Under the pieces are notes generated by a model. It did no database searches. It saw only the letters and a list, made by a program, of their open reading frames with translations, and was not told where the DNA came from. Positions 20,295-32,040 of a stretch of 64,000 nucleotides of DNA are shown piece by piece. Positions within the stretch are counted from its first letter, which is position 1; each line of letters begins with the position of its first letter. The stretch is from Corythucha ciliata. Its lineage: Eukaryota; Arthropoda; Insecta; Hemiptera; Tingidae. The translations under genes and the position numbers were made by a program. Location: NCBI GenBank assembly GCA_038030265.1, contig CM075937.1, positions 30,918,198-30,982,197 of the forward strand, given 5' to 3'.

Positions 20295-23235
20295 AGGAAT
20301 TTTTTCCGCAGTAACTAGGTTTTTTCGGCACTACAAATTATCTCTATGAAAATTTTTGAGTACACGCATTTGCAGAAATATTCGTCTGAGACGACTCTAA
20401 AGGCTCGAATACACGAGCCATGAAATTGCCAAACGCACGTTATTCAAAGTTGAAGGCCGCGCCTCGAATCAGAACGAAATTTAAGGAAAGCAATGGTTTA
20501 AAAATGCTGAGGTGATCAGATTCCTATACCTATTCAAACAAGTTGTGATTCTGGGGGAGAGGGCTAGAAGGTGCGATGATTTTCAAGTAAAGGGAAACTA
20601 TGGACTAAAAACTTCCCGCGAGCTGATTAATTAGTTTTTGGAATATACTTATAATATAATACTTCTTGAGACAAGACCAAAATTTAACACGCTCTCGTCT
20701 TTTGTTACATTAAATGAGAATGATGGGTTTCTTCATCGGGAGGAAGGATCCTTTGAGACAACTAATCATCGTTGAGTGCTGTTTCCCATCAACATGCACG
20801 CGGAAGGAAGAAGATTCTCCAAGAACCGCTTGAAAGTTTAATTTGAAGTCGTCAAAAGTTTACGAGTTATTCTCACTGTCATTCAGTGAAACTCTTTAAA
20901 CAGATAAGACAATTTTACGAGATGAAGCTTTTTAGACTTATCATCAAGCAATATTAAAATTAACCTCTCTTTGTGTGAAATCTTACTGTTCTTTGTCAAT
21001 CGCGTTTTAGAAGAGCAGCGAAAACTAGGACAAACTCAGCGTTGAAAGTTTCTTCTCTTCACAGACGGACGGACTATTAAAATAAAAAAAAGGGGGGGGG
21101 GAGAAGGAAATCTTCGATGAAGCCCTGGGAAGCTGTTCTCTGCCACATTCGGTTTTCTGTTCCACTTTAGCTCAACTCTTGCAGTTCACTCCACCCCTTA
21201 TAATCGTCATCATCTAGCGAAAAAGTTGGTTTCACTCTCACCACCCTCCTATAAAAGGCTCCTGCGACTTGTAGAGGGAGAAGAAACCGCAACGGTTTGC
21301 AGTTGTTGAAGTTTTCGTCATTTGAAGGTCGGAAAACGGAAAAGCAAGTCAAACATTTAGCGCAACCTTCTCCTTTCATCCCATAAACACCACTTCGAAT
21401 ACCCAGAGGGGATATTATCCTGACAAGATGACTAGACAAGATTTAGGGAGCTTTATAAAACGCTTATCTTTAATTTTAGTAATTTAGTGGTGGTATCGTA
21501 AATTCAAAAGGCGTTTAACGGAATTCACTTTTCTTTAATACATATTCCGGGGATCGAAGAATAATTTTCCTCCCGTTCTCTAAAATTTTCATTTATGATT
21601 GGGTTAAAAAAACTGGAAATTACAAGGGGTCGCAATCCTACGTGACTGACAGAGAGGGAGTATTTCTTTCAGAAAAAAAAAAATCCCTTCTTTATATTGC
21701 CTTGCCCGATTCTCTGGTTTAATTTAGTGCCAGCCTTTTCATCGCCATCCCCCGACCCCCTTCCTCAAAAAAGAAAAAAAAACAGACCCCTTGAGGCAAC
21801 ACACTAGCATACCCCTACCGCCACCTCAGTACCTCACTCTTTTTCTAGATGGAACGAGTGTTTCAAAACGGAGACTGCGAGAAAAAAAAAGGGCGTTGTG
21901 TTAGTGTTTTGACAGGAATGACTGGTAGGAGGGGTGGGGGGTTAAAGGGCTAGTTAATTAATTCTGACCCACACTTTTTCATCTGGCATTCTCGTTCTCG
22001 AGAGGAAAGCTGGTCTCCCTGAGCCCCGACTAAAAACTAACCGCCCATTCATATCAACGACACGCTGTATACGAACGACGAAAAGCAACGGGCGACTTTT
22101 GTTTTGGGCCGGAAGTTTTTTAGAATCAAAAGAAATTAATTTAGCTGTCTGTTGCTTTTTCTTTATATGACGCACAATGGTTTTAAAATTCATGAATTAT
22201 TTAAATTGTGGGATATTATTATTTTTTGTAGTAAGCATTAAAATGGTTTGGCATATTTTGGCACGGGCCTTAACGTCAGTCAAGCTTTTAAGTACAGCAA
22301 CAAAACCAACGAACAATAAATGGAACAAACAGGAAAGTGAAAAACCTGTCAATGTCTGTAAATAAAGGATTATCCTTGTTTTAAAGGGTTGTTTTAGTAG
22401 CAGGGGAATCTACTTCTTTTTACTATTTTGCTTCTTACGAGTGAATATGAATCTTAAGCTTTTTTTTCATCTCACTCCGCCCCTTATCGTGCTTTCCCCC
22501 TTCCACTACTTTTTATAAAGTTAGGTGGTAGAAAGCAAAAATTCTCGGATATCTCCGCGCTCCATTGAGCCCGCATGATACATTTTGTGCGAAGCAAGCA
22601 AATCCTTCTCTCTCTCGCTCTTCTTGCTCCTCGTAAAGCCTACACCATTCCCCCTTCAACCACACCCATCCCATACCATTCATGTCACGGGAGGACAGCA
22701 AGGAGACAGACTGAAATTAAATCGTCTCTTTTCATCCCCTGTCAACCATCATCCTCAACCTTTATTCCTTCAAAACTTCTATCCCGTTTTTTTTTTTTTT
22801 TTTTTTTTTTTCAATTCTCACTGAAAGAAAAATCCTCTTTCGGGCCGTTTAGAACAGAAAAATCGGAATAAAAGTTATCCTTATTCAAAAGTTGTTAAAG
22901 AATAATTTAGAAGAGCCCGGAATTTTCAAGAACCATCTCGTCTTCCCGGTACTATTGTTACTTGCATATTTCATGTCTACGGGCACCATTTGAATTGAAA
23001 TGCATAATGAAAAGAGTAAAACGTATAAACGCTGTCATTTCCAGTACTATTGAAACGACAGAAAAAGAGGAGGCGAGGAAAACTAATTCAGTTGACACGT
23101 TACCTGCTCCATCTCTAATTAGTTTTGAAGTCCCATCACAATAGCGTGGCCATAACGGATCATTTTTATGCTTGTGAAAATGCTCGACATAGCTCCTAAT
23201 GTTCCCTCATGACTTCCTTCTCTTTTACTGTAACT
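20295..23235. other. Gene-free stretch
   Basis: Contains simple A, G and T runs (21080-21104, 22790-22811) and a pyrimidine-rich zone at 22570-22770. No domain-bearing ORF, tandem array or TIR pair was recognised. Confidence 0.5.
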
Positions 23236-23745
23236 TTACGTACTGTAACCGTACGTTGATTTTTTGGGAAGCCATTTTATTTTTTGCCACCCTGTGATCC
23301 TCTTGACCAGCCTGAACAAGCAGGGTCGAGATCCTAATAATTTCATTGGAATATTTTCAGACCAAAGTTTTACCGTTGGCAGCAAACTTTTACGTTCTGA
23401 GGAGCTTTCAAGCCCGACAACCGATATATTTCTTGAGTGCATATTGATTCCATCGAGGAATCCAACGCAGAGTTTGGCCAATTACAGTACTTTTCATGTT
23501 CAGAGTGATTGGCGTTTCCTCCAGCCGTTTCAACACCTCTATCAATCCCCTGTCGCGTTCAGTACGGTCTTTTCCGAAGATCAGTACGTCGTTCATAAGA
23601 CGAAAAACTCCTGTAAGATTCTCAAGGATAGATAACATCCATTGTTTGAAGACTTCAGGGGGTGTAAGAGATACAAATGGGAGGCGTTCAAACCTGCATC
23701 GACCGTACCGTGTTATTATAGCGTCAGGACAATAATCGAAAGTAT
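23236..23745 (-). pseudogene. Ty3/gypsy-type reverse transcriptase relic
   Basis: Two minus-strand frames together follow the Ty3/gypsy RT. The first (aa 31-105 of an ORF starting at 23791) has YGRCRFERLPF followed by TPPEVFKQWM, then GVFRLMNDVLIFG (23573-23596), where the second block normally carries the catalytic DD pair, then VLKRLEETPITLN. After a frameshift near 23480 the second frame has AKLCVGFLDG, corresponding to the FLGH block, and NIPMKLLGS..FRLV, corresponding to the block before RNase H. The first Asp of the catalytic pair is Asn and a conserved FG is altered, so it is inactive. No LTRs, integrase or gag were found nearby. This is an old internal fragment. Confidence 0.7.
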
Positions 23746-25226
23746 TTTTCCCCCTTTTTTTGTACAGAAAACGGTAAAAATTAAAAAACAACTAATAATC
23801 GAAATTCTTATTGTAATTTAAGTTTCTTGAAGAAACTGTTTCAACCAAATAATCCAAATTTTAGGCCTCATTAAGGCTGGTGCTTCTGGAAATCTGGTCG
23901 AGGGTCGGACAGATTTAATTGTTGGATTGTCATCCATTTATGGCGCAGGCTGGTGTGCAAAAAACTTGAGAACCATCGTAGTACTGGATAATATGTATCA
24001 AGTCGGAAATTAAAATACATATGTATAATTTGATTTTAATTAGTTTTTTGAATTATTGATTTAACTTGTTTAAGATTACTATGAAGAAATGATTCATTGC
24101 ATGAATGGTTTAGTTGGTAGTCATACCTTCTGTGAATGCAATGAACAGCTCTAAGTGGAAGATAGAAAGGCTATTGAAATTGGGAACGCATTGAGCAATT
24201 CAGATACCATCTTTGAAATTAAACCCCCCTCCCGCTCGTTAAAGAGTGACGAGGGAAAGTACACTGATCCAAATTGATTATAAGAAGAGATTTCGAGTAA
24301 AAAGGAGAAGTCTTCGGGTTTTAAAGAAAGAAGGAAGTCGTTCACTGAGCCTAACGGCTGGCGAGCCTGGAGCTTCTAGGGGCATTCATGGGTTGCCCCC
24401 TTCATTCAATCGAGCTTTCCATCTCAATCGAATCTTTGAAGTGCCCATTTTCAAGTGATTTGTAAATAATTTAGTCATCTGTTTTATTGGGAAAAGACTC
24501 GGCAGGTTACGATCGAGTTGGCATTGCATTCTTATCTATTCCTGGTTGCCCCGTTCATGTAAGTTCTACATTGGAAGCTTGCTGCAAATCGGTTTTTTTT
24601 TTTTTTTTTTCATTAACTCAGTCTTGATGGTTTTGTAGGCATCAAAATTACGTAAAATGGAACTTAAGTGATTACGCGGGGGGATTATCGAAGGAAGGAT
24701 CGCCGCTATCTAAAAAAAATGAAAATTAATCGGGGCCGGTCCTTGCTCGTGAGTATCCAATCGCTCAACATTTGACATCTTGTCATCAATAAAATCGGGC
24801 AACGTATTTCAATCATAGTGTCCTTTCTAGTACAAAGATTCATTAGTGGCAATTCGACAGACGCCTGTAATTTCCCGGCGATGTCGAGCTTGGATAATGT
24901 AAATTACCTCGTTGACGTGGTGACTGCATTCACACAAGAGGAGAGTTTCGCGATTTGAAATCACTTGAACCGCTACACGTCGACTGAAGTGGCTTAGTTG
25001 GTACTTCGGGAGTTTGGAATGCCGGAGACAAGGGCTTTGTGATGACAAGAGTGAGTTTTTCGTTGTTATTCAAGAAAAAAGGCCAGTTCACAATTTATTG
25101 TCGGTACGGGAACGTAAATGTGAATGGGTGACTATACAGTCGGACCAGAGCAATCGTTTCATTTCAAACCCTTTCACGTTGCCATCCCGTCAATTTTGAA
25201 GTGGCTTAACTTTTAACTAGCGCGTT
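23746..25226. other. Gene-free stretch
   Basis: AT-rich sequence with a poly(T) run near 24594-24610. Isolated tRNA A-box-like strings (TGGTTTAGTTGGTA at about 24107, TGGCTTAGTTGGTA at about 24992) lack a convincing B-box or stem structure. No gene or TIR element is seen. Confidence 0.4.
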
Positions 25227-25394
25227 AGGCTCGTTTCACATATACGAGGTTTCACGCGGCGCAGTTTTGGCTGCCGCGTAGTGACCACGTACACCTTTAC
25301 ACATGTGCGGTACATATTACTTGGTTCGATGAGAAAGCGGCATTCACGCGGATTACACGCGGGGACATCGTGAAACCGCGTTAGTGTGAAAAGA
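25227..25394. mobile_element. MITE-like TIR element (168 bp)
   Basis: Left end AGGCTCGTTTCACATATACG and right end GCGTTAGTGTGAAAAGA form an imperfect inverted repeat, with GAGGTTTCACGCGG mirrored by CGTGAAACCGCG just inside. GCGTT occurs on both flanks (25222-25226, 25395-25399), a possible 5-bp duplication. GC-rich interior, non-coding. Confidence 0.6.
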
Positions 25395-26310
25395 GCGTTG
25401 GGAAATGCTTAACGTAGAATGTTCACGTGCTCCTTTTATAGCGCTGAAGAAGATAACCTCACCTTGATGCTTGGAAAAGAATCTGAAGAAGGATACACGG
25501 TCCTTTCCAGCCCTCGAGTAGCACCCAACAAACGCGTAGTTCACCGGCATTTCGTTCTTTTTGGATCGGTCGAATAAACGCCATTTGTGTATTATAGAAT
25601 AAAAAGACCACGTTTTGATGATTCTCTAGTCAAAATTCATTTTCCAAGTAACATAGGAACAAGACTTCTTGGCCGAGCGATGTGGGGAATACACATTCTG
25701 TTCTGCCTCAGTGACTGAAAACCGGAAGAAACTATAACCGTCTGTGGATCAATTGCTTACAATAGACCTAAATTTCAGCTCATAAAACATAAAACAACTT
25801 TTGGAACGTTAAAATTAAGTAAATATAAATAAATCACTCAATACACGGAAAAACCAGGCTGAATTTTTTATGTAAAATGTGCTTAAGGCCATCGTCAATG
25901 TTACTTCGACACATGCGAAAAACAAAGTGTCCCCCTAACTATCACAGCTACCCCGTAGCTTTTTCAAGAAACCCCTAGTAAATTCTAACTTACTGGTAGT
26001 AAAATTTCCCTGAGCGCCGTACGAAAATTTAAACCATTCACTGATTATTCCAACAGGAAAGTATAGAGTTCTCCTTCCAATGGAAAAGTTGTGGGTTGAC
26101 TATTCGATGATTGATATACGACTTTGTTTTTAGTACTGTGGCCGAAAAATTGTACCTCCTGCTCTGACGAGATGTGCTCTGGTTACACTTGCAACAAAAC
26201 ACAGCATGACGTGGTTCCACAAATTATTGGTGTGGCCAATGTAAAAAAAAAAGCGGTCTCCAGACCAGAATGAATTTGAGGCGTTGTCTTCACGAACGCT
26301 TAAAGGGTTG
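25395..26310. other. Gene-free stretch
   Basis: Nothing with a recognisable domain or repeat structure. It leads into the two CCACMGTAAAAATT motifs upstream of the gene-like segment. Confidence 0.4.
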
Positions 26311-26372
26311 CCACCGTAAAAATTGATGCTGCTCACTTGATTTGAAAACCCTATGTTACCACAGTAAAAATT
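26311..26372 (-). repeat. Two CCACMGTAAAAATT motifs, left cluster
   Basis: CCACCGTAAAAATTGATG at 26311 and CCACAGTAAAAATTGAAG at 26359. The reverse complement of this 14-mer recurs downstream at 27431, 27492, about 27540 and 27593, so the gene-like segment lies between inverted clusters. Confidence 0.55.
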
Positions 26373-26394
26373 GAAGTGCCCTACCTCATTGTTT

Positions 26395-27350
26395 TCTGAG
26401 ATTCTGGGTACACGGTACTGCGGTACAGTGACAGTGGCAATACTGCCAGTCTCCCACTCCTGCTCGAAGGGTCAGGAGTCGTTGTGGGGTTGTGCGAGCA
26501 AGTTTAGGTCGGCCACGCGTGCATTCATTCAATTCAATAGCTCGCTCGACGACCAGGAAACACGCGCCACCCGTTTTTTCAAAAGCCTAGGTAAGCTTGA
26601 ACCGTAGAAGTATACATGTACCCTATCAAGTTACGCATTATCTTAGAGCATATCTTCACTTTAACGTTTCATTTTTCTTTGTAGAAAACACTTCATGTTG
26701 ATGTTGCAATGGATTTCCTCGGCCTCCCTGAGTCTTGGGAGTCGGACTACCGCGACTACGCAGAGGAGCTTATTGGTAAGTGAGGCTTTCAATACTATTT
26801 TATTCCTTCTTTCCCGTGATAAATCACTACTAACGGCCTCAGCACATAACGCGGACTGGTCCGCGCGCGAAAGTAACTCCGCGTCAACGTTTTCAGTTCG
26901 CGTTCTGTGTGGCGTGGCCTTAATGTGGGCGCTTTTATGACTTGATTCTTGTTCGGTGAGGGTTTATCAGTAGGCAGGAGGCACGCTTTTTGAAAAAATA
27001 GTAGTGTTGTTTGATTGAGCATCCCAAATCCTGCAAAAAACTTTGCATCATGGCTCTTGGGAATAAAGTGATCACGGCTGTTCTCCATTATTATTATTAA
27101 TTAATTTACTTCATTTATTTTATTTTTGTCGATCCAGGGTTGCAAAAATAGATGTATATGGAAGAATAAGAACGTCGAGATCCCTCATGATGGTTTTAAA
27201 AGACAACAGAAAGCCGATTTGGACAGAAAAGCCAAACGTAAACAGTGAGCGGATACATTTAACTCCGTAATTTATTTATTACTTGTAACTTGAAACTTTA
27301 TTTTGTATGAATTATAAATTCATATTTTTAATAAAACTTGTTATCAATTT
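26395..27350 (+). CDS. Candidate short three-exon transcription unit
   Basis: Not matched to any family. Visible signals: a GC-richer segment ending CCTAG with a GTAAGC donor at 26591; a pyrimidine tract and TTTGTAG acceptor opening an exon at 26685; a strong GTAAGT donor after 26775; a T-rich tract and GATCCAG acceptor opening an exon at 27138; a TGA at 27246-27248; AATAAA at 27330; and a GT-rich stretch after about 27345. Two readings are possible. From ATG 26695 the frame splices cleanly into exon 3 and gives about 64 residues with a basic tail (KRQQKADLDRKAKRKQ). From ATG 26709 (better start context) exon 2 encodes an acidic, protein-like stretch (MDFLGLPESWESDYRDYAEE) but stops four codons into exon 3. 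Exon 1 is in frame with neither and would be untranslated. It could also be the 3' end of a transposon gene or chance. Confidence 0.3.
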
Positions 27351-27850
27351 CGATTGCTGTGTTTATCTTATGTGTTGAACCTCAAAATTATGATCTGCCA
27401 CCAACGCGTTATTTACAGCGTCCACCGTACATTTTACTGTGGCCTATTTCTCCGCTCTGTACGTGGTACAAGGTACAAACATTCAAACTTTCATTTTACT
27501 GTGGTATGCTACGAACTGATACTTCGTTACTAAAGTCAGATTTACCGTGGCAACCATCACATTCTATCGTCGGCTCTGCTTGGGCCCAATGAAAATTTAC
27601 CGTAGGGAATAAGGAAAGATTTTTGACGTTGAACACAGTATTGTTTACTTAAAAAATCTTACGTCCCTGGCGTACTGTGTCCCCACAGTAAATTTTATCT
27701 GAAAAAGTTTTTCAGTGTACTGTTATAAATTTGGGGTAACCAGGAAAGGTAATATAACCCAACTCTTATCTCGTGTCTGTTCCCGATTCTACTATCACAT
27801 TTGAATAGTGCGTATTTTTCCCGTCAGCGTTTCCCAACAAGCTTTCTTCT
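27351..27850 (+). repeat. Cluster of ATTTTACTGTGG motifs, right cluster
   Basis: ATTTTACTGTGG at 27431 and 27493, ATTTACCGTGG near 27540 and AAATTTACCGTAGG at 27593, with one inverted copy (CCCACAGTAAATTTT) at 27681. Otherwise AT-rich and non-coding. The motifs are the complement of those at 26311-26372. Confidence 0.5.
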
Positions 27851-27875
27851 ACCGACTCTTTCCCTTCATTCATTC

Positions 27876-27915
27876 ACTCTCTCTCTCGCTCTCTCTCTCT
27901 CTCCCTCTCTCTCTC

Positions 27916-27967
<52 letters not shown>
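27876..27967 (+). repeat. (CT)n microsatellite
   Basis: About 90 bp of CT with a few interruptions, ending directly in TTTGGTTAGTGGTCC. It produces a spurious poly-(Ser-Leu) N terminus in the ORF that runs into the LINE, so no start codon upstream of 27983 is meaningful. Confidence 0.95.
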
Positions 27968-27971
<4 letters not shown>

Positions 27972-27982
27972 GTTAGTGGTCC

Positions 27983-29276
27983 GCTGGAGAGGATCGTGCA
28001 TCATCAGTTGGTCTCGTTCCTGGAGAGGACGGACCGTTTGGACCCATTTCAGTCGGGTTTTCGTTCGGGGTTCAGCACGCAGACGGCGTTGGTTAGGATT
28101 ACCGAGGATGTGAGGCAGGCTATCGACCGTAGGCATGTCACTACATTAGTACACTTTGATTTTAGTAAAGCCTTTGACAAAGTCGACCATAGTATCCTAT
28201 TGTCCAAAGCAGCGGATTTGGGACTCTCAGCAGGTGTGCTTTCCTGGCTGAGGAATTACCTCGTGGGGCGAAGCCAGTATGTTGAGGGGTCTGATTCGCT
28301 TGAGGTTTCCTCGTTGCTCGAGACACTTTCTGGCGTTCCACAGGGATCGGTTTTGGGGCCTCTGCTCTTCGCCATCTACCTTATCGGAATTTCCGATTGT
28401 TTGACCCATTGTCGTTACCACCTCTTCGCTGACGATCTCGTAATTTATTTTTCTTTTGAGCCAGCCGAAGCTGTTAGTGCTATTTCAAAGGTGCAGGGGG
28501 ACATTAATGCCTTGCTGGATTGGGCAGCTGCCCACAAAATGACCTTGAATGAAGGTAAAACCAAGGCTATCATATTTGGCTCTTCGAGGTATATGAACAT
28601 GCTCAGGAGGAGGGATTTGCCTCGGTTAATGTTGGGGGAGGTCTCTATACCTTGGATGGAGAGCGTCAGGTTGCTGGGCGTTACCTTGGATTCAACGTTG
28701 TCCTGGAGGGAGCACGTTAGTGATGTTTCGAGGCGGACTTTTCGTAGTTTGGTTCAGCTTCAGACTATCCGTGATTTTCTGTCCAGGTCGGCCCGTCGTG
28801 ATCTTGTTCGGTCTCTTATTTTGCCTATTTTCGATTATGGATGCTTGGCTTTTTATCGTCTGTCGAGCGAATTGGATTTGCTGTTGTACCGGACGCTCAA
28901 TGCTTGTATTCGGTACATTTTTGACCTCAGTCTTGACACCCACGTGACCCCTTACTATACCCGCCTGGGGTGGCTTAAGCCCTCTCAGCGCCGAACCTTC
29001 TTGCTGGGCTGCTTTCTGTACAAGATGTTTTGCTTGAGGAAGCCTCGGTACCTCTGTGAGGGCTTCGTCGCCAGAGCTGATTTTGGCCGAGTCGGCAGGT
29101 CTGGTGGGAGCAGCCTTGTGGTTCCTCAGCATCGTACGTCAGTCCTTGGTGTGGGATTTGGAGTTCAATCTGTCTGTGTTTGGAACGGGATACCGGAAAA
29201 CATTAAGAGAACCAGATGTTTTAATAAATTTCGGGAGAGATATTACTCATTCTGTCTCACGTTAAGAGAGGAATAA
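27983..29276 (+). pseudogene. CR1/jockey-type reverse transcriptase, open but 5'-truncated
   Basis: A single uninterrupted frame of about 430 residues with RT blocks in order: LERIVHHQL, DPFQSGFRSGFSTQTAL, VHFDFSKAFDKVDH (catalytic Asp), LSGVPQGSVLGPLLFAIYL, and LFADDLVIYF with the FADD pair at 28425-28436. These are followed by AAHKMTLNEGKTKAIIFG, a VRLLGVTLDSTLSWREHV block, and a C-terminal YTRLGWLKPSQRR and VWNGIPENIKRTRCFNKFRE. That last signature (W-N-x-x-P-x-x-I and a Phe-rich ending) is typical of CR1, L2 and jockey-like elements, which lack RNase H. Everything before the RT (ORF1, endonuclease) is missing. There are no stops or frameshifts, so insertion is probably recent. No promoter remains. 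Confidence 0.9.
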
Positions 29277-29601
29277 GGCCGTGCCATGTCCTTCTTCCTT
29301 TTCCCTTTCCTTTTCCCTCATGCCCCCTCCCCATCATTAACTATCTAGTCATTGCATTTTGCTCAACTTTTTTAAAATTTTGTGATAACGAATTAATTTA
29401 TTTTAATGATTGAACATGAACATTTAATATTGATGATATTTTAATGGGATAATTTATATATTTTCATTCATTTAATCTAATTTTATTATTGTTTTATTAC
29501 TGATCGTCATTTTCCGGCTTTATTATGTTTAGCCTTTAAACGACCCAAGAGGGCCCAGCCCTAGGGTCATTGTTTGTTGCAGTTGTACCCTGGAAGCCTA
29601 A

Positions 29602-29606
<5 letters not shown>
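27983..29606 (+). mobile_element. 5'-truncated CR1/jockey-type LINE in a CT microsatellite
   Basis: About 1.6 kb: reverse transcriptase coding from LERIVHHQL to the stop at 29274-29276, a ~330-bp AT-rich 3' UTR, and a 3' end CCTAATAAAT. The block (CT)n-TTTGGTTAGTGGTCC occurs just upstream (ending 27982) and again just downstream (29607-29650), so it is best read as a long target-site duplication spanning the microsatellite edge. An alternative is that GTTAGTGGTCC belongs to the element, since it would extend the protein as LVSGP. Confidence 0.85.
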
Positions 29607-29639
<33 letters not shown>

Positions 29640-29650
29640 GTTAGTGGTCC
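29607..29650 (+). repeat. (CT)n plus TTTGGTTAGTGGTCC, right duplication
   Basis: Identical in arrangement to the sequence ending at 27982. About 15 CT units then the 15-mer. It marks the 3' boundary of the LINE. Confidence 0.85.
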
Positions 29651-30655
29651 TCAGTGATAGCCCAGAGACCAAAGAGAGAGATTCGAGAGAAAGCAAGTCG
29701 CGGTGGGGGAATCCACCGGTTGCGAGTAGTAGTGCTCGAGTGTGGTTTGAACGTGTCATTTTATTCCTCACAAGAGTGGGATCCCGCTGGAACAGATAGA
29801 GTCAAGGGTAGAGATCAGAGTTATCACAGTGTTCAGCTTCAGGATCCCTCTTGCGGCATTTTTCCCGCTCCCTCCTGAGCTGCCGGGAGAGGTCCACGTT
29901 GTCGCTAACACGAGAGTAGTTGACGCGGGAGTGGGGAATGTAAAAGGGTCGAAAGATGGGGGCCGAAAGAAGAGGGTGACAAGGGAGGCGACCGTGAAAG
30001 GGAACGGTGAAGCTGAAGAGGTTCGAGAGCGAGTGGATAGATGAGAGATATGGCGGATTTAGACATTTGATACAAGGAAGCTGTAAGTACACTTTTTGAA
30101 TATACCATCAATACGATTGAGATTGTGGCCGGGAGGAATTGCACTTTCAACGTGCCCAGGGTTTAATACATTTAATTAGACCAGCATTTACACTTCATGC
30201 ATACTCTATACTACTGTGAGGTAAGGTACGATTGTAAGGGGAGGTTGGAGATCGTCAAAACAAAAGCCTTTATAGTATACTTTAAGGGAGAAACTGAGAA
30301 GTGTGAAATGCATTGCACTGCATCGTACGATTTGTTAACACTAGTATTCTTGCACGTCTATAAATTATATTGTGCCAACAGAATTATAAACTCACATTGC
30401 CTGGATAGCAATTTGCGACACACGTGCATCAAGATTCATCCTTTAACATCAGGGCTGTCCGCGGGAAAGTTCAGATGCAGATGGTAAAAACAGTGCGATC
30501 ACTGTAAGAACCCTTTCATTGATTCTTCTGATCGAAAATGTGTCTCAATTTTCGGTCTCCCCGAGTGGAGAAACCCCCAAAGCAGTAAGGTTCAGCCACT
30601 GTTCGGATTTGTTCATAGAAGGGGCTTGGAAAATTCTGAGTTAACCTCAACTAAA
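29651..30655. other. Gene-free stretch
   Basis: Pre-insertion flank of the LINE. It begins with a purine-rich segment (29680-29700) and shows no recognisable domain, array or TIR pair. Confidence 0.45.
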
Positions 30656-32040
30656 AATGGCTTGACAGCCATTCACTGCCTGAAAATAGCCAAACTATGG
30701 CTATTCCCTTCATAAAAACGGCTAAACTGACTGTAACCGCGCCGCAAACCACTGGTCGTCGTGGTAACTGACGATTAGCGCCTTGCAAATGATTGAACTG
30801 ACTATATTTGTGCCATAAAAATTTCCAAACTGGAAATTCGCGCTATAAAAATAACCAAACGGACTTCAAGCGCCCCAAAAATAGCTAAGCTGACGCTTCT
30901 TGCCGCCCTGAAAATGGCACAATCCTGGCCAATACTGACCATTCGTGCCTCTGGCTTGACGTACCATATTCGCGTCCCAAAAACTGCTGAACTGACTAGA
31001 CGCACCCTGAAGTCGCCTTCACATACGTGAGTTGTCAAAACTCGGGCTTAGAACTATGTCCAATGAAATATAATGAGTCCCTGCGCGCGTTGCTGTTTGA
31101 TTGGCCGCAGCCTCCTTAAAAATACCTAAACAGATTATTCCTGCCCTGAGAAAAAAAAAATCGACCACTCACGTACTAGGAATGGCCAAACTGACCATTC
31201 ACGTCCTTGGCTTGACGTGACTACTTACGCCCTGAAAAATCGCAAAACTGACGATTCGCGCCTTGAAAATGGCTAAACCGACTTTTGATTCACGCTATCA
31301 AAATGACGGAACTGACAGCGACCCCCGAATTTGCACCATAAAAATGCCTGAGCAGGTGATTCCTGACCTGAAAGTGGCCAAATCTGACTGAGTAGAAAAT
31401 GCCTAAACATACAATGCCTACTGGACAAACTGGCTAACCCGCCAGTAAAGTGGGATGGACAAACTGGCCATCCCGCTTTAAAAAGGCAAAAATGACACTT
31501 CTTGCCTGACTAATATCGCCCTAGCTAATATTTACTGCTTATATTAATTACCTGACAATTTTCACCTTGAAAATGGCAAACTGACTATTCTCAACTTACA
31601 GATGGTATGATGGACGACTATTCGCACTATACAAATGGCAAAACTGACTGTTTGCGCAGTAAAAATTACCAAACTGCGGCAATTCAAGCTCAAAAATTGG
31701 TAAAACTAGTTCTATGCAGTGTATAAATGGTTAAACATACGACTCACGCTTGACTTTGTGCTAGAAATTTCATGACTGACTAATCACGCCCTGAAAGTTG
31801 CTAAACGGGCCATTCGTGCCCGGAAAATGGAGAAACTTACCATTCATGCTTCAAAACTGACCAAATACTGAGCCTCCACGCCAATAAAATGGTTATACTG
31901 CATTTGCGCCATGTTTACGGTTTGACTGACGCGATTCGTGCCATGCCCAATGTGACTTGCTGTGGCGAACAAAATGGCTAAATAAGCCGGCTATTCGTAC
32001 CCTTAAAAGATTAATTGACCCAATCGATGAGCCATTCGAT
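30656..32040 (+). repeat. C-type degenerate minisatellite, ~1.4 kb
   Basis: About forty diverged monomers of roughly 28-36 bp around AAAATGGCTAAACTGACCAT followed by TCGCGCC or TTCACGCCCT. Spacing and sequence drift, but the order AAA-TGGC-AAACTGAC-ATTCGCGCC is readable throughout. It is the longest single-type array in the window and contains no other feature. Confidence 0.8.

Noticed and set aside
22575..22871. ORF with a Phe run near its end
   Set aside because: The Phe run is a poly(T) tract; the rest is pyrimidine-rich low-complexity sequence.
24985..25050. SINE or tRNA at TGGCTTAGTTGGTA
   Set aside because: The A-box resembles a tRNA-Thr D-arm, but the following sequence lacks a T-arm and no second copy was found in the window.
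26371..26607. Coding first exon for the 26.4-kb candidate
   Set aside because: Its frame would reach a stop at or just after the splice with exon 2 in both usable phases, so it is at most untranslated.
27801..27982. Poly-(Ser-Leu) N terminus before the CR1-type RT
   Set aside because: It is the translation of the (CT)n microsatellite, outside the retrotransposon.
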